The notes under the pieces are model-generated. The model was not told where the DNA came from. It worked only from the letters and a program-made list of their open reading frames with translations, and did no database searches. A program made the position numbers and the translations under genes. Positions 16,974 to 25,497 of a stretch of DNA of 37,332 nt are shown one piece after another. Positions within the stretch are counted from its first letter, which is position 1; each line of letters begins with the position of its first letter. This stretch comes from an uncultured Lachnospiraceae bacterium (GTDB lineage Bacteria; Bacillota; Clostridia; Lachnospirales; Lachnospiraceae): NCBI GenBank assembly GCA_910578115.1, contig CAJTPO010000047.1, positions 1 to 37,332 of the forward strand. Reading direction: 5' to 3'.

Positions 16974-17171
16974 ATAAAAGCGGAGGACAATGCATATATC
17001 ATTGAATTTAAGGTACAGGATACGGATGAAAAGGAATTGGCCGATACGGTACTGGATGCATTACGGCAGATCGACAGGCAGAATTATGAGACAGCTCTGG
17101 CAGCAAAAGGAATCGCCAGGGAGCGTATACGGAAGTATGGACTTGCTTTTTGTGGGCAAGGTGTACGGTAG
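16974..17171 (+). pseudogene. Fragment of AAA-ATPase/PD-(D/E)XK (DUF1703-type) nuclease gene
   Basis: A C-terminal fragment with no start. It reads AEDNAYIIEFKVQDTDEKEL, then a helix with YETALAAKGIARERI, ending KYGLAFCGQGVR at a stop (17169-17171). The IIEFKV strand with the following Q...Y pattern is the PD-(D/E)XK core found at the end of AAA-ATPase proteins of the PDDEXK_9 (DUF1703) group, common in Bacteroidetes and Clostridia islands. The ATPase part is absent. Just upstream (about 16855-16975) a different frame reads VNEAKDITSGFAIDPVYV, another protein-like scrap that I cannot assign. Confidence 0.65.
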
Positions 17172-17517
17172 ATATCAATACCTTCCAGAATGATATGACC
17201 AGCTTCAAAAGCCGGGATGATGTGTTGACGGCGCTGATCCATCTGGGATATCTGGCGTATGATGCGGACACGCGGGAAGCCTACGTGCCCAATGAAGAAG
17301 TGCGTGCCGCTTTTGAGAGGGCTGTACGGGATACGGGCTGGGATCCTGTTATTCCACAAAACCGGCGCTTGTCGTGGAATTGAAATATGACCAGTCTGCC
17401 GAAAGCGCCGTGGCGCAGATAAAAGACAGAAGATATCCGGAGGCGTTAAGGGAATATCAGGGAAATATTCTGCTGGTTGGGATCAGTTATAATAAAGAGG
17501 ATAAGGTTGAAAAATAG
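17172..17517 (+). pseudogene. Second PD-(D/E)XK (DUF1703-type) nuclease fragment, frameshifted
   Basis: Abuts the previous fragment. It reads TFQNDMTSFKSRDDVLTALI, then HLGYLAYDADTREAYVPNEE, the linker before the nuclease domain. After a frame change near 17360 it continues with the core LVVELKYDQSAESAVAQIKD and ends GNILLVGISYNKED..., with a stop at 17515-17517. It therefore contains its own nuclease core, so the two fragments come from two copies of the gene family, or from a duplicated segment, joined by deletion. Not functional as it stands. Confidence 0.65.
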
Positions 17518-17544
17518 TAAATTAAGCCAAAATTGGCAATAAGA

Positions 17545-17573
17545 CACAAAAAACAGGCTCACATAGTGAACCT
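17545..17573 (-). terminator. Terminator of the minus-strand ABC operon
   Basis: Read on the minus strand, AGGTTCAC (17573-17566) pairs with GTGAGCCT (17562-17555) around the loop TAT, with one mismatch or wobble. GTTTTTTGTG follows. It lies 104 bases after the permease stop. Confidence 0.75.
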
Positions 17574-17676
17574 ATTCTACGGTATTCCCACCTTTGAAAA
17601 GAGGCCACCTGCATATCAATACTTAACGGGTGGGTGCATCAGCCATTGATACCGGGATGCCTAATTATTAGATTAA

Positions 17677-18564
17677 CTATAACACAAAATGCTTGGCACG
17701 AAAACCCTTTTCATGGCGTTTTGTGCCTTGAGCGGAGCGAAAGGAATGGATATAAACATGAATGTACGAAACATGAATGTACGATCGAAGAGTGGGATAA
17801 AGGATAACGGTCCGGATATTCATTTCTATCATTTCCGCATTCCTTTTAAAGACCTGCGACCCATAGATGATCAGATACCCGAGCCCCCGTCTCGCGGCGA
17901 GGAATTCACCAATGATGACGCCCACCAGTGACAGGCCGATATTGACTTTCATATTACTTAAGATCAGTGGGACGGAACTGGGCAGTATGACTTTGACAAA
18001 GGCATCCCGCTTATTGCCGCCCAGCGTATAGATCAGTTTCAGCATCTCGGGATCTGACTGGCAGAAACCGGTATAGAGATTGATGATGGAACCGAAAACG
18101 GCTACGGAGATACCGGCCACAATGATGGTGTTTGTGCCGGTGCCGAGCCAGACGATCAACAGGGGTGCCAGCGCTGATTTGGGCAGGGAATTCAGGACGA
18201 CCAGATAAGGTTCCAGTACTTCGGCAAGACTGCTTACATACCACAGGAGTGTTGCCACGAACAGACTTAAGCATGTGACCAGAAGAAAACTGACTACGGT
18301 TTCCAGAAGTGTGATACCGGTATTGGAAAAGAAGGAATAATCTATAAGCATCTGGTACAGATACCGCATGATACTGCTGGGGCTGCTGAAAAAGAAGACA
18401 TCGATCCATTCCTTCACCGCGGCCAGTTCCCATAGCCCTAAGAAGGCGACGATCAAAAGCAGGCGGCACAGACCGATCAGATGATGATGACGCCTGTGGG
18501 CTTTCAAAAAGCGGATCTGGTTTTCGGACACAGTCTCAGGATGTGTGGATAACAGTTTGTTCAT
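17677..18564 (-). CDS. NitT/TauT-type ABC permease with aberrant C-terminus
   Basis: A membrane permease of 295 residues similar to SsuC/TauC. It has an N-terminal helix (LLLIVAFLGLWELAAV), several further helices, and the conserved coupling region (LPSSVPLILSNMKVNIGLSLVGVIIGEFLAARRGLGYLI, about 205-245). After GSQVFK (about 250) the expected last membrane helix is missing and the frame runs into unrelated sequence containing a duplicated YIHV segment encoded by a 15-base tandem repeat (17754-17783). The tail is therefore probably non-native. The start overlaps the ATPase gene by 29 bases. The operon would import a sulfonate, nitrate-like or thiamine-precursor compound, but no binding protein is present and the partner ATPase is truncated, so it is likely non-functional. 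Confidence 0.7.
   Translation of the reverse strand: MNKLLSTHPETVSENQIRFLKAHRRHHHLIGLCRLLLIVAFLGLWELAAVKEWIDVFFFSSPSSIMRYLYQMLIDYSFFSNTGITLLETVVSFLLVTCLSLFVATLLWYVSSLAEVLEPYLVVLNSLPKSALAPLLIVWLGTGTNTIIVAGISVAVFGSIINLYTGFCQSDPEMLKLIYTLGGNKRDAFVKVILPSSVPLILSNMKVNIGLSLVGVIIGEFLAARRGLGYLIIYGSQVFKRNAEMIEMNIRTVILYPTLRSYIHVSYIHVYIHSFRSAQGTKRHEKGFRAKHFVL
17754..17783. repeat. 15-base perfect tandem duplication
   Basis: AAACATGAATGTACG occurs twice in a row (17754-17768 and 17769-17783), inside the aberrant tail of the permease, where it adds five residues. It looks like a slippage or junction product. Confidence 0.85.
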
Positions 18565-19237
18565 TCGTCAGCACCTCCCATAAATGATTAAAATATTGCT
18601 GATACTCTGCTGTATTTCGGATCGCCATTGGATCGTGGCGGTCTATTTCATAGTGGATCGGCATCTCACATTTGATGATGGCCGGTCTTCTGGAAAGGAC
18701 GAGTACGCGGTCAGCCAGTGTTACAGCTTCGGACAGGTCGTGGGTAATGAGAACAGCAGTCTTGTCTGTCTGCCGGATGATCTGCGCGATATCTGCGGAG
18801 ACGTTTAAGCGTGTCTGGGAGTCCAGTGCGCTGAAAGGTTCATCCAGAAGAAGCAGATCCGGGTGGATTGCCATGGTGCGGATCAGGGCTGCCCGCTGCC
18901 GCATTCCGCCGGACAGTTCGGAAGGTTTTTTATCCTTAAAGGCATAAAGGCCATAGTCTTCAAGAAGTTTTAAGACATAATCGCGGTTAGTACGGGTAAG
19001 CGTGCGCCGAAGTTCCAGGCCGAGGATCACATTCTGATAGATGGTGCGCCACTCAAAAAGGTGATCACGCTGCAGCATATAGCCAATCGTGATCGTATCA
19101 TCATCACCGCAGTCCGCCAGACATCTGCCCCGATAGAACAACGTACCCTGCTCCGGAGAAAGCAGACCGGCTATGATGGACAGCAGGGTAGATTTGCCGC
19201 CAGTGCATAGTTGGAAACTTCTGCTTGACGAACGCAT
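18536..19237 (-). pseudogene. NitT/TauT-type ABC ATPase lacking its N-terminus
   Basis: An ABC ATPase fragment of about 220 native residues. It retains the end of the P-loop (GGKSTLLSIIAGLL), Q-loop (GYMLQRDHLFEW), signature LSGGMRQR, Walker B LLLLDEP and H-loop THD, as in SsuB/TauB-like proteins. It lacks the first 35-40 residues and the first glycines of the P-loop. The preceding residues (RSSSRSFQLCT) are unrelated, and the join falls at about 19200, immediately next to the promoter region of the divergent sensor kinase gene. The open frame probably makes no active ATPase. No substrate-binding protein gene is adjacent. Confidence 0.72.
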
Positions 19238-19266
19238 GGCACATCATACGCTCCATTGGAAATCGG

Positions 19267-19295
19267 TTGCGGTTTTACAGGGAATCGGGTATGAT
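19267..19295 (+). promoter_or_regulatory. Predicted promoter for sensor kinase operon
   Basis: TTGCGG (19267-19272), a 17-base spacer, then TATGAT (19290-19295), about 100 bases upstream of the kinase start. A sigma-A type promoter is suggested. Confidence 0.55.
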
Positions 19296-19398
19296 GAAAA
19301 TACACATATAGAGTAATAACTGACAGGCAAGCGTGCCATGTGAAGTGTCCGTGTTTGGAAGACAGGAGAGTAGTCGGGGCACGGGAAGGGAAAGACGG

Positions 19399-21237
19399 AT
19401 GATACTGGGAATGAGACGGTCCGGGAAGCGGAGAACTCTGACAGGGCAGATCAGCAGGATCGTGCTGGTTCTGATTCTTGTAGGGCTGATGGAAGCCGGA
19501 GCCGCATACACGATGCTGGAATGGTATCACGAACAGGTGTCGGAACTGGAATATACGATCAGTGATATCTACCTCTCGGAGACGGATCAGAATTTCAACC
19601 TGATCAATACGAGCATCCGCAGTATGCTCCATGACGGGAACGAGGTTCTTGATGTTGTGGAATCGTATTATTCGCCGGTGGATTATGCCGCGGAGGTAGA
19701 GCGTCTGGCGTACATATTAGGGAAGAACAATTCTGTCATCCAGCTTAAGAATGCATTCGCGGATATGGTGATCTATTACGGGAGCCGGTTCAATTTTTTC
19801 TTCCTTAATCCGGAAAAACAGCTGTCAGTGGAGTACGGCGGCGGGGAGTATGCAAAGCGCGCCGATTTCATGAAGATGCTGGAGCAGTATGTTGAAATGG
19901 ACGAGGTTCGCTATACTATAAACGGGAAATGGTTTCTGTTGGGCGATTATATCTGCACGATCTACCACAGCTCGAACGGGATTGGCGGTGCATACATATG
20001 GGCGGAGGACTTTGCTACAAACATGTTCGGCATATCACCGACGGGCTGCTCCAGCATTGATATTTACGATCCCGGGAATCAGAGTTCGCTTGTATATGCA
20101 AAGCAGGAGAACGGATTGGTGTCGACGGCAGAGCTGGTCACGAACGTCGGTATGCCGGAGGATTCCTACCGGTTGGAACATGCGGGGTTCGTATGCCGTT
20201 TTGTGATGGACACGAGCAAATATGAGAAGACCGTGCTGCTGCCGGTGCTTTTTCTAGGGTTGTTGGCGATCTACCTGGTGATCATAGCTGTCACGTGGCT
20301 GTATACCAGACGCAGGGTGCTGGGACAGGTCAATTCCTTTTATAATAATCTGATCGAGTATAAGGATACCGAGCGTTTTGCCGGAGACATGGGAGTTGAG
20401 GAATTTGCCGAGGCCGGTAAAGTATTAAACCAGCGCTCTGAGGAGATCAGTCAATTAAAGATCAGTGTCTATGAGGAGCAGATTAACCGGCAGAAGGTGG
20501 AACTGGATTATGCCCAACTGCAGATCCGGCCTCATTTTTATATCAACTGTCTGAACATCATTCACAGCATGGCGCAGGAGCGCCTGACTGGCGAGATCCA
20601 GGCATTTGTCGTATATATCTCGCGCTATTTCCGCTACATTTTCAAAAAAGGCATGGTGCCGGTGACGGTGGAAAAAGAGCTGGAATTCACGGAGACTTAT
20701 CTGAAGATCCTCGAATGTATGAATGATACAAAGTACCGGTATGAGGTTTTCTGCGAGGAAGGACTTTCGGCGGTACGGATCCCGCCGCTGCTCATCCAGA
20801 CATTTGTGGAGAATGCGGTGAAACATAATCTGGATGATGTGGAGGGATGTGAGATCTGCGTGCATGTGGAACGTGTCTGCGGCAGCGGACAGGCGGCGCA
20901 GACAAGGATGCCGGACGCAGACAAAACAGGCGGGGATATCTGCCTGGCGGAAAACGGCGGCTCCGGCGGAGAATGGATGCGGATCACGGTCTGCGACAAT
21001 GGTTCCGGGTTCGATGATGTGACGCTTGAACACTTTGACGCAGGGGATTATGGGGAGGAAGGAAGCGGCTACCACATCGGGATCCGCAATGCGGTAGAAC
21101 GCATGAAGATGATCTACGGGGAACGTGCGCGTGTCGTTTTTTCCAACCTGCCGGACGGCGGGGCGCGGGTGGAACTGTTTCTTTTGACAGAGGGACAGGT
21201 TCGGCAGGAGAACGGACAGGGACTTACACGGAGATAA
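19399..21237 (+). CDS. YesM-family sensor histidine kinase
   Basis: A 612-residue membrane kinase. One transmembrane helix lies near residues 20-40 and a second near 277-305 (LLPVLFLGLLAIYLVIIAVTW), enclosing a large extracellular sensing domain. The histidine box is QIRPHFYINCLN with His379, the N-box is FVENAVKHN, and the G-box region includes DNGSGF. This matches the YesM/LytS type (His_kinase plus HATPase_c), which senses carbohydrate-related signals through a partner lipoprotein. The start at 19399 has GGAAGGG upstream; the frame is open to 19333. It is followed by its response regulator within 20 bases, and then by a sugar ABC operon that it probably controls. Confidence 0.92.
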   Translation: MILGMRRSGKRRTLTGQISRIVLVLILVGLMEAGAAYTMLEWYHEQVSELEYTISDIYLSETDQNFNLINTSIRSMLHDGNEVLDVVESYYSPVDYAAEVERLAYILGKNNSVIQLKNAFADMVIYYGSRFNFFFLNPEKQLSVEYGGGEYAKRADFMKMLEQYVEMDEVRYTINGKWFLLGDYICTIYHSSNGIGGAYIWAEDFATNMFGISPTGCSSIDIYDPGNQSSLVYAKQENGLVSTAELVTNVGMPEDSYRLEHAGFVCRFVMDTSKYEKTVLLPVLFLGLLAIYLVIIAVTWLYTRRRVLGQVNSFYNNLIEYKDTERFAGDMGVEEFAEAGKVLNQRSEEISQLKISVYEEQINRQKVELDYAQLQIRPHFYINCLNIIHSMAQERLTGEIQAFVVYISRYFRYIFKKGMVPVTVEKELEFTETYLKILECMNDTKYRYEVFCEEGLSAVRIPPLLIQTFVENAVKHNLDDVEGCEICVHVERVCGSGQAAQTRMPDADKTGGDICLAENGGSGGEWMRITVCDNGSGFDDVTLEHFDAGDYGEEGSGYHIGIRNAVERMKMIYGERARVVFSNLPDGGARVELFLLTEGQVRQENGQGLTRR

Positions 21238-21254
21238 CGGCGATGGAGGCGGAG

Positions 21255-22550
21255 ATGAATATTCTTCTGGTAGATGATAATATCTATACGATTCGGGCGT
21301 TAAAGAGTGGAATCGATTACAATGCGCTCGGGATCACCGGCGTCTATACGGCGCGGAATATGGCATGTGCCGTGGAATGGCTGGAAAAAGAAGAAATCCC
21401 GCTGGTGCTGACGGATATCGAGATGCCGAACGGTACAGGCCTGCAGCTGCTGGAATGGATCAATGAACACAGGCCGGGAATCGTGACGCTCTTTTGCACC
21501 AGTTACGCGAATTTTGATTATGCAAAGAAAGCAGTGGAGCTTCACAGCTTTGACTATTATCTGAAACCGATTCAATATGAGGATCTTCAGAAGCTGCTGG
21601 CGAAGGCGGTGGAGGAGGTAAAGAAGCGCGCGCAGGCAAAGGCGAAGGAGCGTTACGAGGTATACTGGAACGATACGCTGCGCGTGCATAAGAGCCATTT
21701 CTGGGAGGACGCGCTGTTCTGGGTTGACAGCTATGACGAAGAAGAGCTGGAATTTCTGGCGGAGAGCCGCTATCTTCCGTATTCTGCGGAAAGCCGCTTC
21801 ACAACCGTTATCTTAAGGTTTGAAAAGGAAAAATCACGCATGAACGATTTTCCGAGAAACCTGGAGCGGTTCGTGGCGGGCAATATCATGGAAGAACTGT
21901 GTGAAAAAGCGGATATGCAAATAGAACTGTTTTTAAAATACTGTCGGGATACCTGGACGCTGGTTCTCTCGCACGGAGAGATTCTCACAAAAGAGGAATT
22001 TCATGAGGTACTTGCCGGACTTGTACACAATATGGGAGAGGTGCTGCACTGCGCGGTTTCTGTCTGCTACGCCTATCGGTGTACCTTGCAGGATGTCCGT
22101 GGACGTTATATGTTGTTGGAGGGTTTTTGCCGGGAACACAGCCCGAAGCAGGATGAGGTTGTGGACATTGACCGGTTAGAGGATGAGATCTGTGAGGTAA
22201 AAGAAGAGCACGGGGAAGTGCAGGGAACAGGGAATGCGATTGCGAAGGTGAAGCAGTATATTGACGAACATTTCTGTGAGAATATCACCAGGGATACGCT
22301 GGGGGAGATCGTGTATTTAAGTCCGGGGTATCTGGCAGCGTCGTTTAAGCGGGAGACGGGCAGTTCTCTTGGCAGTTATATCATTGAACGAAGGATGGAG
22401 AAAGCGAAGGCGCTTCTGGCGGACGGGAAGCTGACGGTATCGGAGGTGGCATTTGCGGTGGGCTATGATAATTTCACCTATTTTTCGCGGTTGTTTAAGA
22501 ATAAAGTCGGGGTGATGCCGAAAGAATATAAGAAAGGAAGAAAGAAGTGA
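21255..22550 (+). CDS. YesN-type AraC-family response regulator
   Basis: A 431-residue response regulator. The receiver domain has acidic Asp7/Asp8, phosphorylated Asp54 (LTDIEMPNG) and Lys104 (YLKPI). The middle is a linker of about 200 residues, and the C-terminal 100 residues form an AraC double HTH (EIVYLSPGYLAASFKRETG, then VAFAVGYDNFTYFSRLFKNK). The start at 21255 is favoured over 21243 because GGAGG (21245-21249) precedes it. It would be phosphorylated by the upstream YesM-like kinase and switch on transcription of the adjacent binding protein and permease genes in response to a glycan signal; the regulated promoter itself was not identified. Confidence 0.93.
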   Translation: MNILLVDDNIYTIRALKSGIDYNALGITGVYTARNMACAVEWLEKEEIPLVLTDIEMPNGTGLQLLEWINEHRPGIVTLFCTSYANFDYAKKAVELHSFDYYLKPIQYEDLQKLLAKAVEEVKKRAQAKAKERYEVYWNDTLRVHKSHFWEDALFWVDSYDEEELEFLAESRYLPYSAESRFTTVILRFEKEKSRMNDFPRNLERFVAGNIMEELCEKADMQIELFLKYCRDTWTLVLSHGEILTKEEFHEVLAGLVHNMGEVLHCAVSVCYAYRCTLQDVRGRYMLLEGFCREHSPKQDEVVDIDRLEDEICEVKEEHGEVQGTGNAIAKVKQYIDEHFCENITRDTLGEIVYLSPGYLAASFKRETGSSLGSYIIERRMEKAKALLADGKLTVSEVAFAVGYDNFTYFSRLFKNKVGVMPKEYKKGRKK

Positions 22551-22576
22551 AGGGCAGCGTGCGTTGTCCTTTTTTT
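22550..22576 (+). terminator. Terminator after response regulator
   Basis: AAGGGCA (22550-22556) pairs with TGTCCTT with one G-T pair, followed by a run of T to 22576. It lies directly at the regulator stop codon, so the binding-protein gene needs its own promoter. Confidence 0.7.
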
Positions 22577-22705
22577 CATGAATAAAAAGTGAGAAACATA
22601 TTCAGAAAGTGCAAATCGTGATTCGGATTGTGAAAGAAAATATTCTTTTAATTGGATAAAATAATTCCATAAAATCAATTCTATAAAAGAACAAGGAGGA
22701 AAGAG

Positions 22706-24268
22706 ATGAAAAAACGACTTGCACTTTTACTTACTTTGGCAATGGGCATCAGTGTAATGGCAGGATGTGGCAGCAATGCTGAAACAAGTGGAGATGATGA
22801 AGCTGGTGGTGGAATTTCCGTGGAGAAGGATGATGCGGCAGACGCAGACGGGGCAGACGCAGGAGGCGAGAAGATTAACTTTGACGAGGAGCCTTATGAG
22901 GCGACGTTAATGTACTGGGTTGGAAATGATGCGCGGGATCTGGATTCTGTTGAAGCGGCATTTAATGAGTTGACGCTTGCACAGCTGAATATTAAAGTCA
23001 AGATGTTACCGATGACAATGGGAACGTATATGCAGCAAATTCAGATGGTACTTTCGTCTGACGATGATTTGGATATCGTCCCAATCTTTGGTGCAAATAT
23101 TGGAAGCTATATTGATGCGGAATATCTGGTGGATATGAGCGAATATATGGATACCTGTGGTCAGGATCTGTTAAAGATTATTGGCGAGGAGGATATTGAG
23201 TGTGGCAGACTAAACGGATTTCTTGCGGGTGTGCCGAATATGCATGAGCGTACCAACCCGATTATCTTTGTCTTACGGACGGATTTGTTGGAAGAGACAG
23301 GATTTAAAGCGGAAGATATAAAGAGTGCGGAAGAGCTGACGCAGGTGTTTGCGGCGGTTCAGGAGAAGCATCCGGAAATCACAATCTATGGTGGACAGAA
23401 CAGCCTTTCCTATCCTCTGCAGATTGCAGTGACGGTGGACCCGCTTGGTGGCGGTAACTTTGGAGTCCTGCCGGATAACGGGCAATCAACAACGGTGGTG
23501 AACTGGTATGAGGATGAAGATTTTATCAACGCGTGTAAACTGATGCGTTCGTGGAATGAGGCGGGATATGTCTCCGCAGATTTTGCGACCTGTACAGATA
23601 CCGGGGAAGCACTGATGCGTGCAGGTAACCTGTTCTGTTTTTCGACGGCAGGCAAGCCAAACTCCAAGGTGGAAAAAGATGTTATGACCGGATATGATAC
23701 TACGATCATCCAGGTGACACCGGATGTATGTTACACACAGACAACCAATGCTCTGCTTTATGGTATTTCTGTTAACTCTGAGGACCCGGAGAAGGCGATG
23801 ATCCTGTTAAACTGGATTTATGCGACGAAAGAGGCAAATGACTTGCTAAATTGGGGAATTGAAGGCAAGGATTATATTGTGAAAGAAGACGGTACACTTG
23901 ATTATCCGGAAGGGGTAACGATGGATAATGTCGGCTATCACCAAGACACTGGATGGGCTCAGATGAATCAGTACAACAGCTATGTCTGGACAGGAAATGA
24001 TGCAGATGTGTGGGAACAGTATCAGGCGGTCCGTGATTCGGCAATCATGTCAAAGGCATATGGTTTCTTCTTTGACACCACACCAGTGCTCAATGAGATT
24101 TCTGCTTTGACTGCAGTCAGCGAAGAGTATTTGACCACGATTGGAAGTGGCTCGGTAGAACCTGAGACTGCACTCGCAGAATTTAATGAAAAACTGTATG
24201 CAGCCGGACTGCAGGCTGTGATGGATGAGAAGCAGGAGCAGCTTGACGATTGGCTGGAACAGCAGTAA
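22706..24268 (+). CDS. Sugar ABC transporter substrate-binding lipoprotein
   Basis: A 520-residue extracellular solute-binding protein. The N-terminus is a lipoprotein signal (KKRLALLLTLAMGISVMAGC) with lipidated Cys21, followed by an acidic linker and the binding protein fold. Length and neighbours match the LplA/YtcQ-type family-1 binding proteins that serve YesMN-controlled oligosaccharide importers. AAGGAGG precedes the ATG. It captures the glycan outside the membrane and delivers it to the two permeases downstream. The ATPase is absent, as usual for this family, which shares a housekeeping MsmX-type ATPase. A 250-base structured spacer separates it from the permeases. Confidence 0.93.
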   Translation: MKKRLALLLTLAMGISVMAGCGSNAETSGDDEAGGGISVEKDDAADADGADAGGEKINFDEEPYEATLMYWVGNDARDLDSVEAAFNELTLAQLNIKVKMLPMTMGTYMQQIQMVLSSDDDLDIVPIFGANIGSYIDAEYLVDMSEYMDTCGQDLLKIIGEEDIECGRLNGFLAGVPNMHERTNPIIFVLRTDLLEETGFKAEDIKSAEELTQVFAAVQEKHPEITIYGGQNSLSYPLQIAVTVDPLGGGNFGVLPDNGQSTTVVNWYEDEDFINACKLMRSWNEAGYVSADFATCTDTGEALMRAGNLFCFSTAGKPNSKVEKDVMTGYDTTIIQVTPDVCYTQTTNALLYGISVNSEDPEKAMILLNWIYATKEANDLLNWGIEGKDYIVKEDGTLDYPEGVTMDNVGYHQDTGWAQMNQYNSYVWTGNDADVWEQYQAVRDSAIMSKAYGFFFDTTPVLNEISALTAVSEEYLTTIGSGSVEPETALAEFNEKLYAAGLQAVMDEKQEQLDDWLEQQ

Positions 24269-24393
24269 GGAAGATTTGGACACGGAATTCGGTGTAGCAG
24301 CCGGATTCCGTAAATTGTATCCGGTACGGATCACTGGATGCATGTTGAATATAAATTTCAACTCGGCTCGGACTTTGCATTTGCAGCAAAAGA

Positions 24394-24411
24394 ACTTTGC
24401 CTGGGCAAAGT
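24394..24411 (+). other. Spacer hairpin 1
   Basis: Perfect 7-bp stem ACTTTGC (24394-24400) with GCAAAGT (24405-24411) and loop CTGG, in the spacer between binding protein and permease. No T-tract follows, so it is more likely an RNA stability or processing element than a terminator. Confidence 0.6.
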
Positions 24412-24438
24412 CGGGGAAAACCTGTAAATTTAGCCAAA

Positions 24439-24481
24439 GGAATCTGCTTATCGCCGTAGGCGCCCGGAATGAGCAGATTCC
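24439..24481 (+). other. Spacer hairpin 2
   Basis: A 10-bp perfect stem GGAATCTGCT (24439-24448) with AGCAGATTCC (24472-24481), enclosing a 23-base G+C-rich loop that can itself partly pair. It lies about 40 bases before the permease start. Confidence 0.65.
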
Positions 24482-24482
24482 A

Positions 24483-24511
24483 TAACAGGGAAGCCGAAGG
24501 CTGACCTGTTA
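24483..24511 (+). other. Spacer hairpin 3 with tandem GA mismatches
   Basis: Outer stem TAACAGG (24483-24489) with CCTGTTA (24505-24511), inner stem AGCC (24492-24495) with GGCT (24499-24502), loop GAA. Between the stems, GA faces GA on both sides, a tandem mismatch that often forms sheared G-A pairs. The element ends 8 bases before the permease ATG at 24520, so it can affect translation start. Confidence 0.65.
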
Positions 24512-24519
24512 CAGCGAAA

Positions 24520-25488
24520 ATGCAAGATAGACAGAAAGGTATGGTGACAGGTTTGAAAAAGAATAAGAAAAAAGATAAACTGACCTGGGTGCAGTTTAAA
24601 CAGTATATTCCGCTTTATTTGATGCTGCTTCCGGCGTTGATTTACCTATTTATCAATAACTATATCCCCATGACGGGAATCGTGGTCGCCTTTAAGAAAT
24701 ACAGCAAGAAAAAGGGAATCTACGGCAGTAAATGGAACGGGTTGGAGAATTTTGAATATCTGTTCAAAAATGACGCGGGCCTGATCGTGAGAAATACGCT
24801 GCTCTACAATATCGTGTTTATCGTGCTCGGCATGGTGGTCGGCGTGACGCTGGCCATTCTGATCACGGATGTGCTCTCAAAGCGGTTAAAGAAGCTGTAT
24901 CAGAGTGCGATCATGCTTCCGTTCCTGATTTCCATCGTGATCGTCAGCTATATCGTGTTCGCATTTTTGAGCGTGGAAAACGGGATGTTCAATAACAGTA
25001 TCTTAAAGCCTCTCGGATTGTCGCCGGTGCAATGGTACGCGGAACCGAAGTACTGGCCGTTTATTCTCACCTTTGTGAATATCTGGAAGGGCTGCGGTTA
25101 TGGAACCCTGATCTACATTGCGGGTATCGTGGGAATCGATCCTTCCTTCTACGAGGCGGCAAAACTTGACGGAGCGACGAAATGGCAGCAGATCACAAAG
25201 ATCACGATCCCCAGCCTGGTGCCGGCCCTGATCACGATGACGATGTTAAGTCTCGGGCGGATCTTTGCTTCGGATTTCGGTCTGTTCTATCAGGTACCGC
25301 AGAACTCCGGTGCGCTGTTTTCCGTGACACAGACCATTGATACCTATGTGTACCGTGCCCTGATCTCCTCCGGCGGAATCGGACGTTCCGCGGCAGCCGG
25401 ATTCTTCCAGTCCGTGGTCGGATTTGCGCTGGTCATGGGAGCGAATGCGCTGGTGCGCAGGATCAGTCGTGACAATGCTATGTTCTAG
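24520..25488 (+). CDS. Sugar ABC permease, LplB-type
   Basis: A 322-residue permease with six membrane helices predicted, beginning with LTWVQFKQYIPLYLMLLPALIYLF. The EAA coupling motif is EAAKLDGATKWQQITKITIP (about residues 209-228), which contacts the shared ATPase. It matches the LplB family that pairs with YtcP. The start is uncertain: ATG 24520 lies 8 bases after a hairpin and has no strong ribosome site, and ATG 24541 is also in frame. It forms the membrane channel with the next gene, which follows 9 bases later. Confidence 0.9.
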   Translation: MQDRQKGMVTGLKKNKKKDKLTWVQFKQYIPLYLMLLPALIYLFINNYIPMTGIVVAFKKYSKKKGIYGSKWNGLENFEYLFKNDAGLIVRNTLLYNIVFIVLGMVVGVTLAILITDVLSKRLKKLYQSAIMLPFLISIVIVSYIVFAFLSVENGMFNNSILKPLGLSPVQWYAEPKYWPFILTFVNIWKGCGYGTLIYIAGIVGIDPSFYEAAKLDGATKWQQITKITIPSLVPALITMTMLSLGRIFASDFGLFYQVPQNSGALFSVTQTIDTYVYRALISSGGIGRSAAAGFFQSVVGFALVMGANALVRRISRDNAMF

Positions 25489-25497
25489 GGAGGTCGG

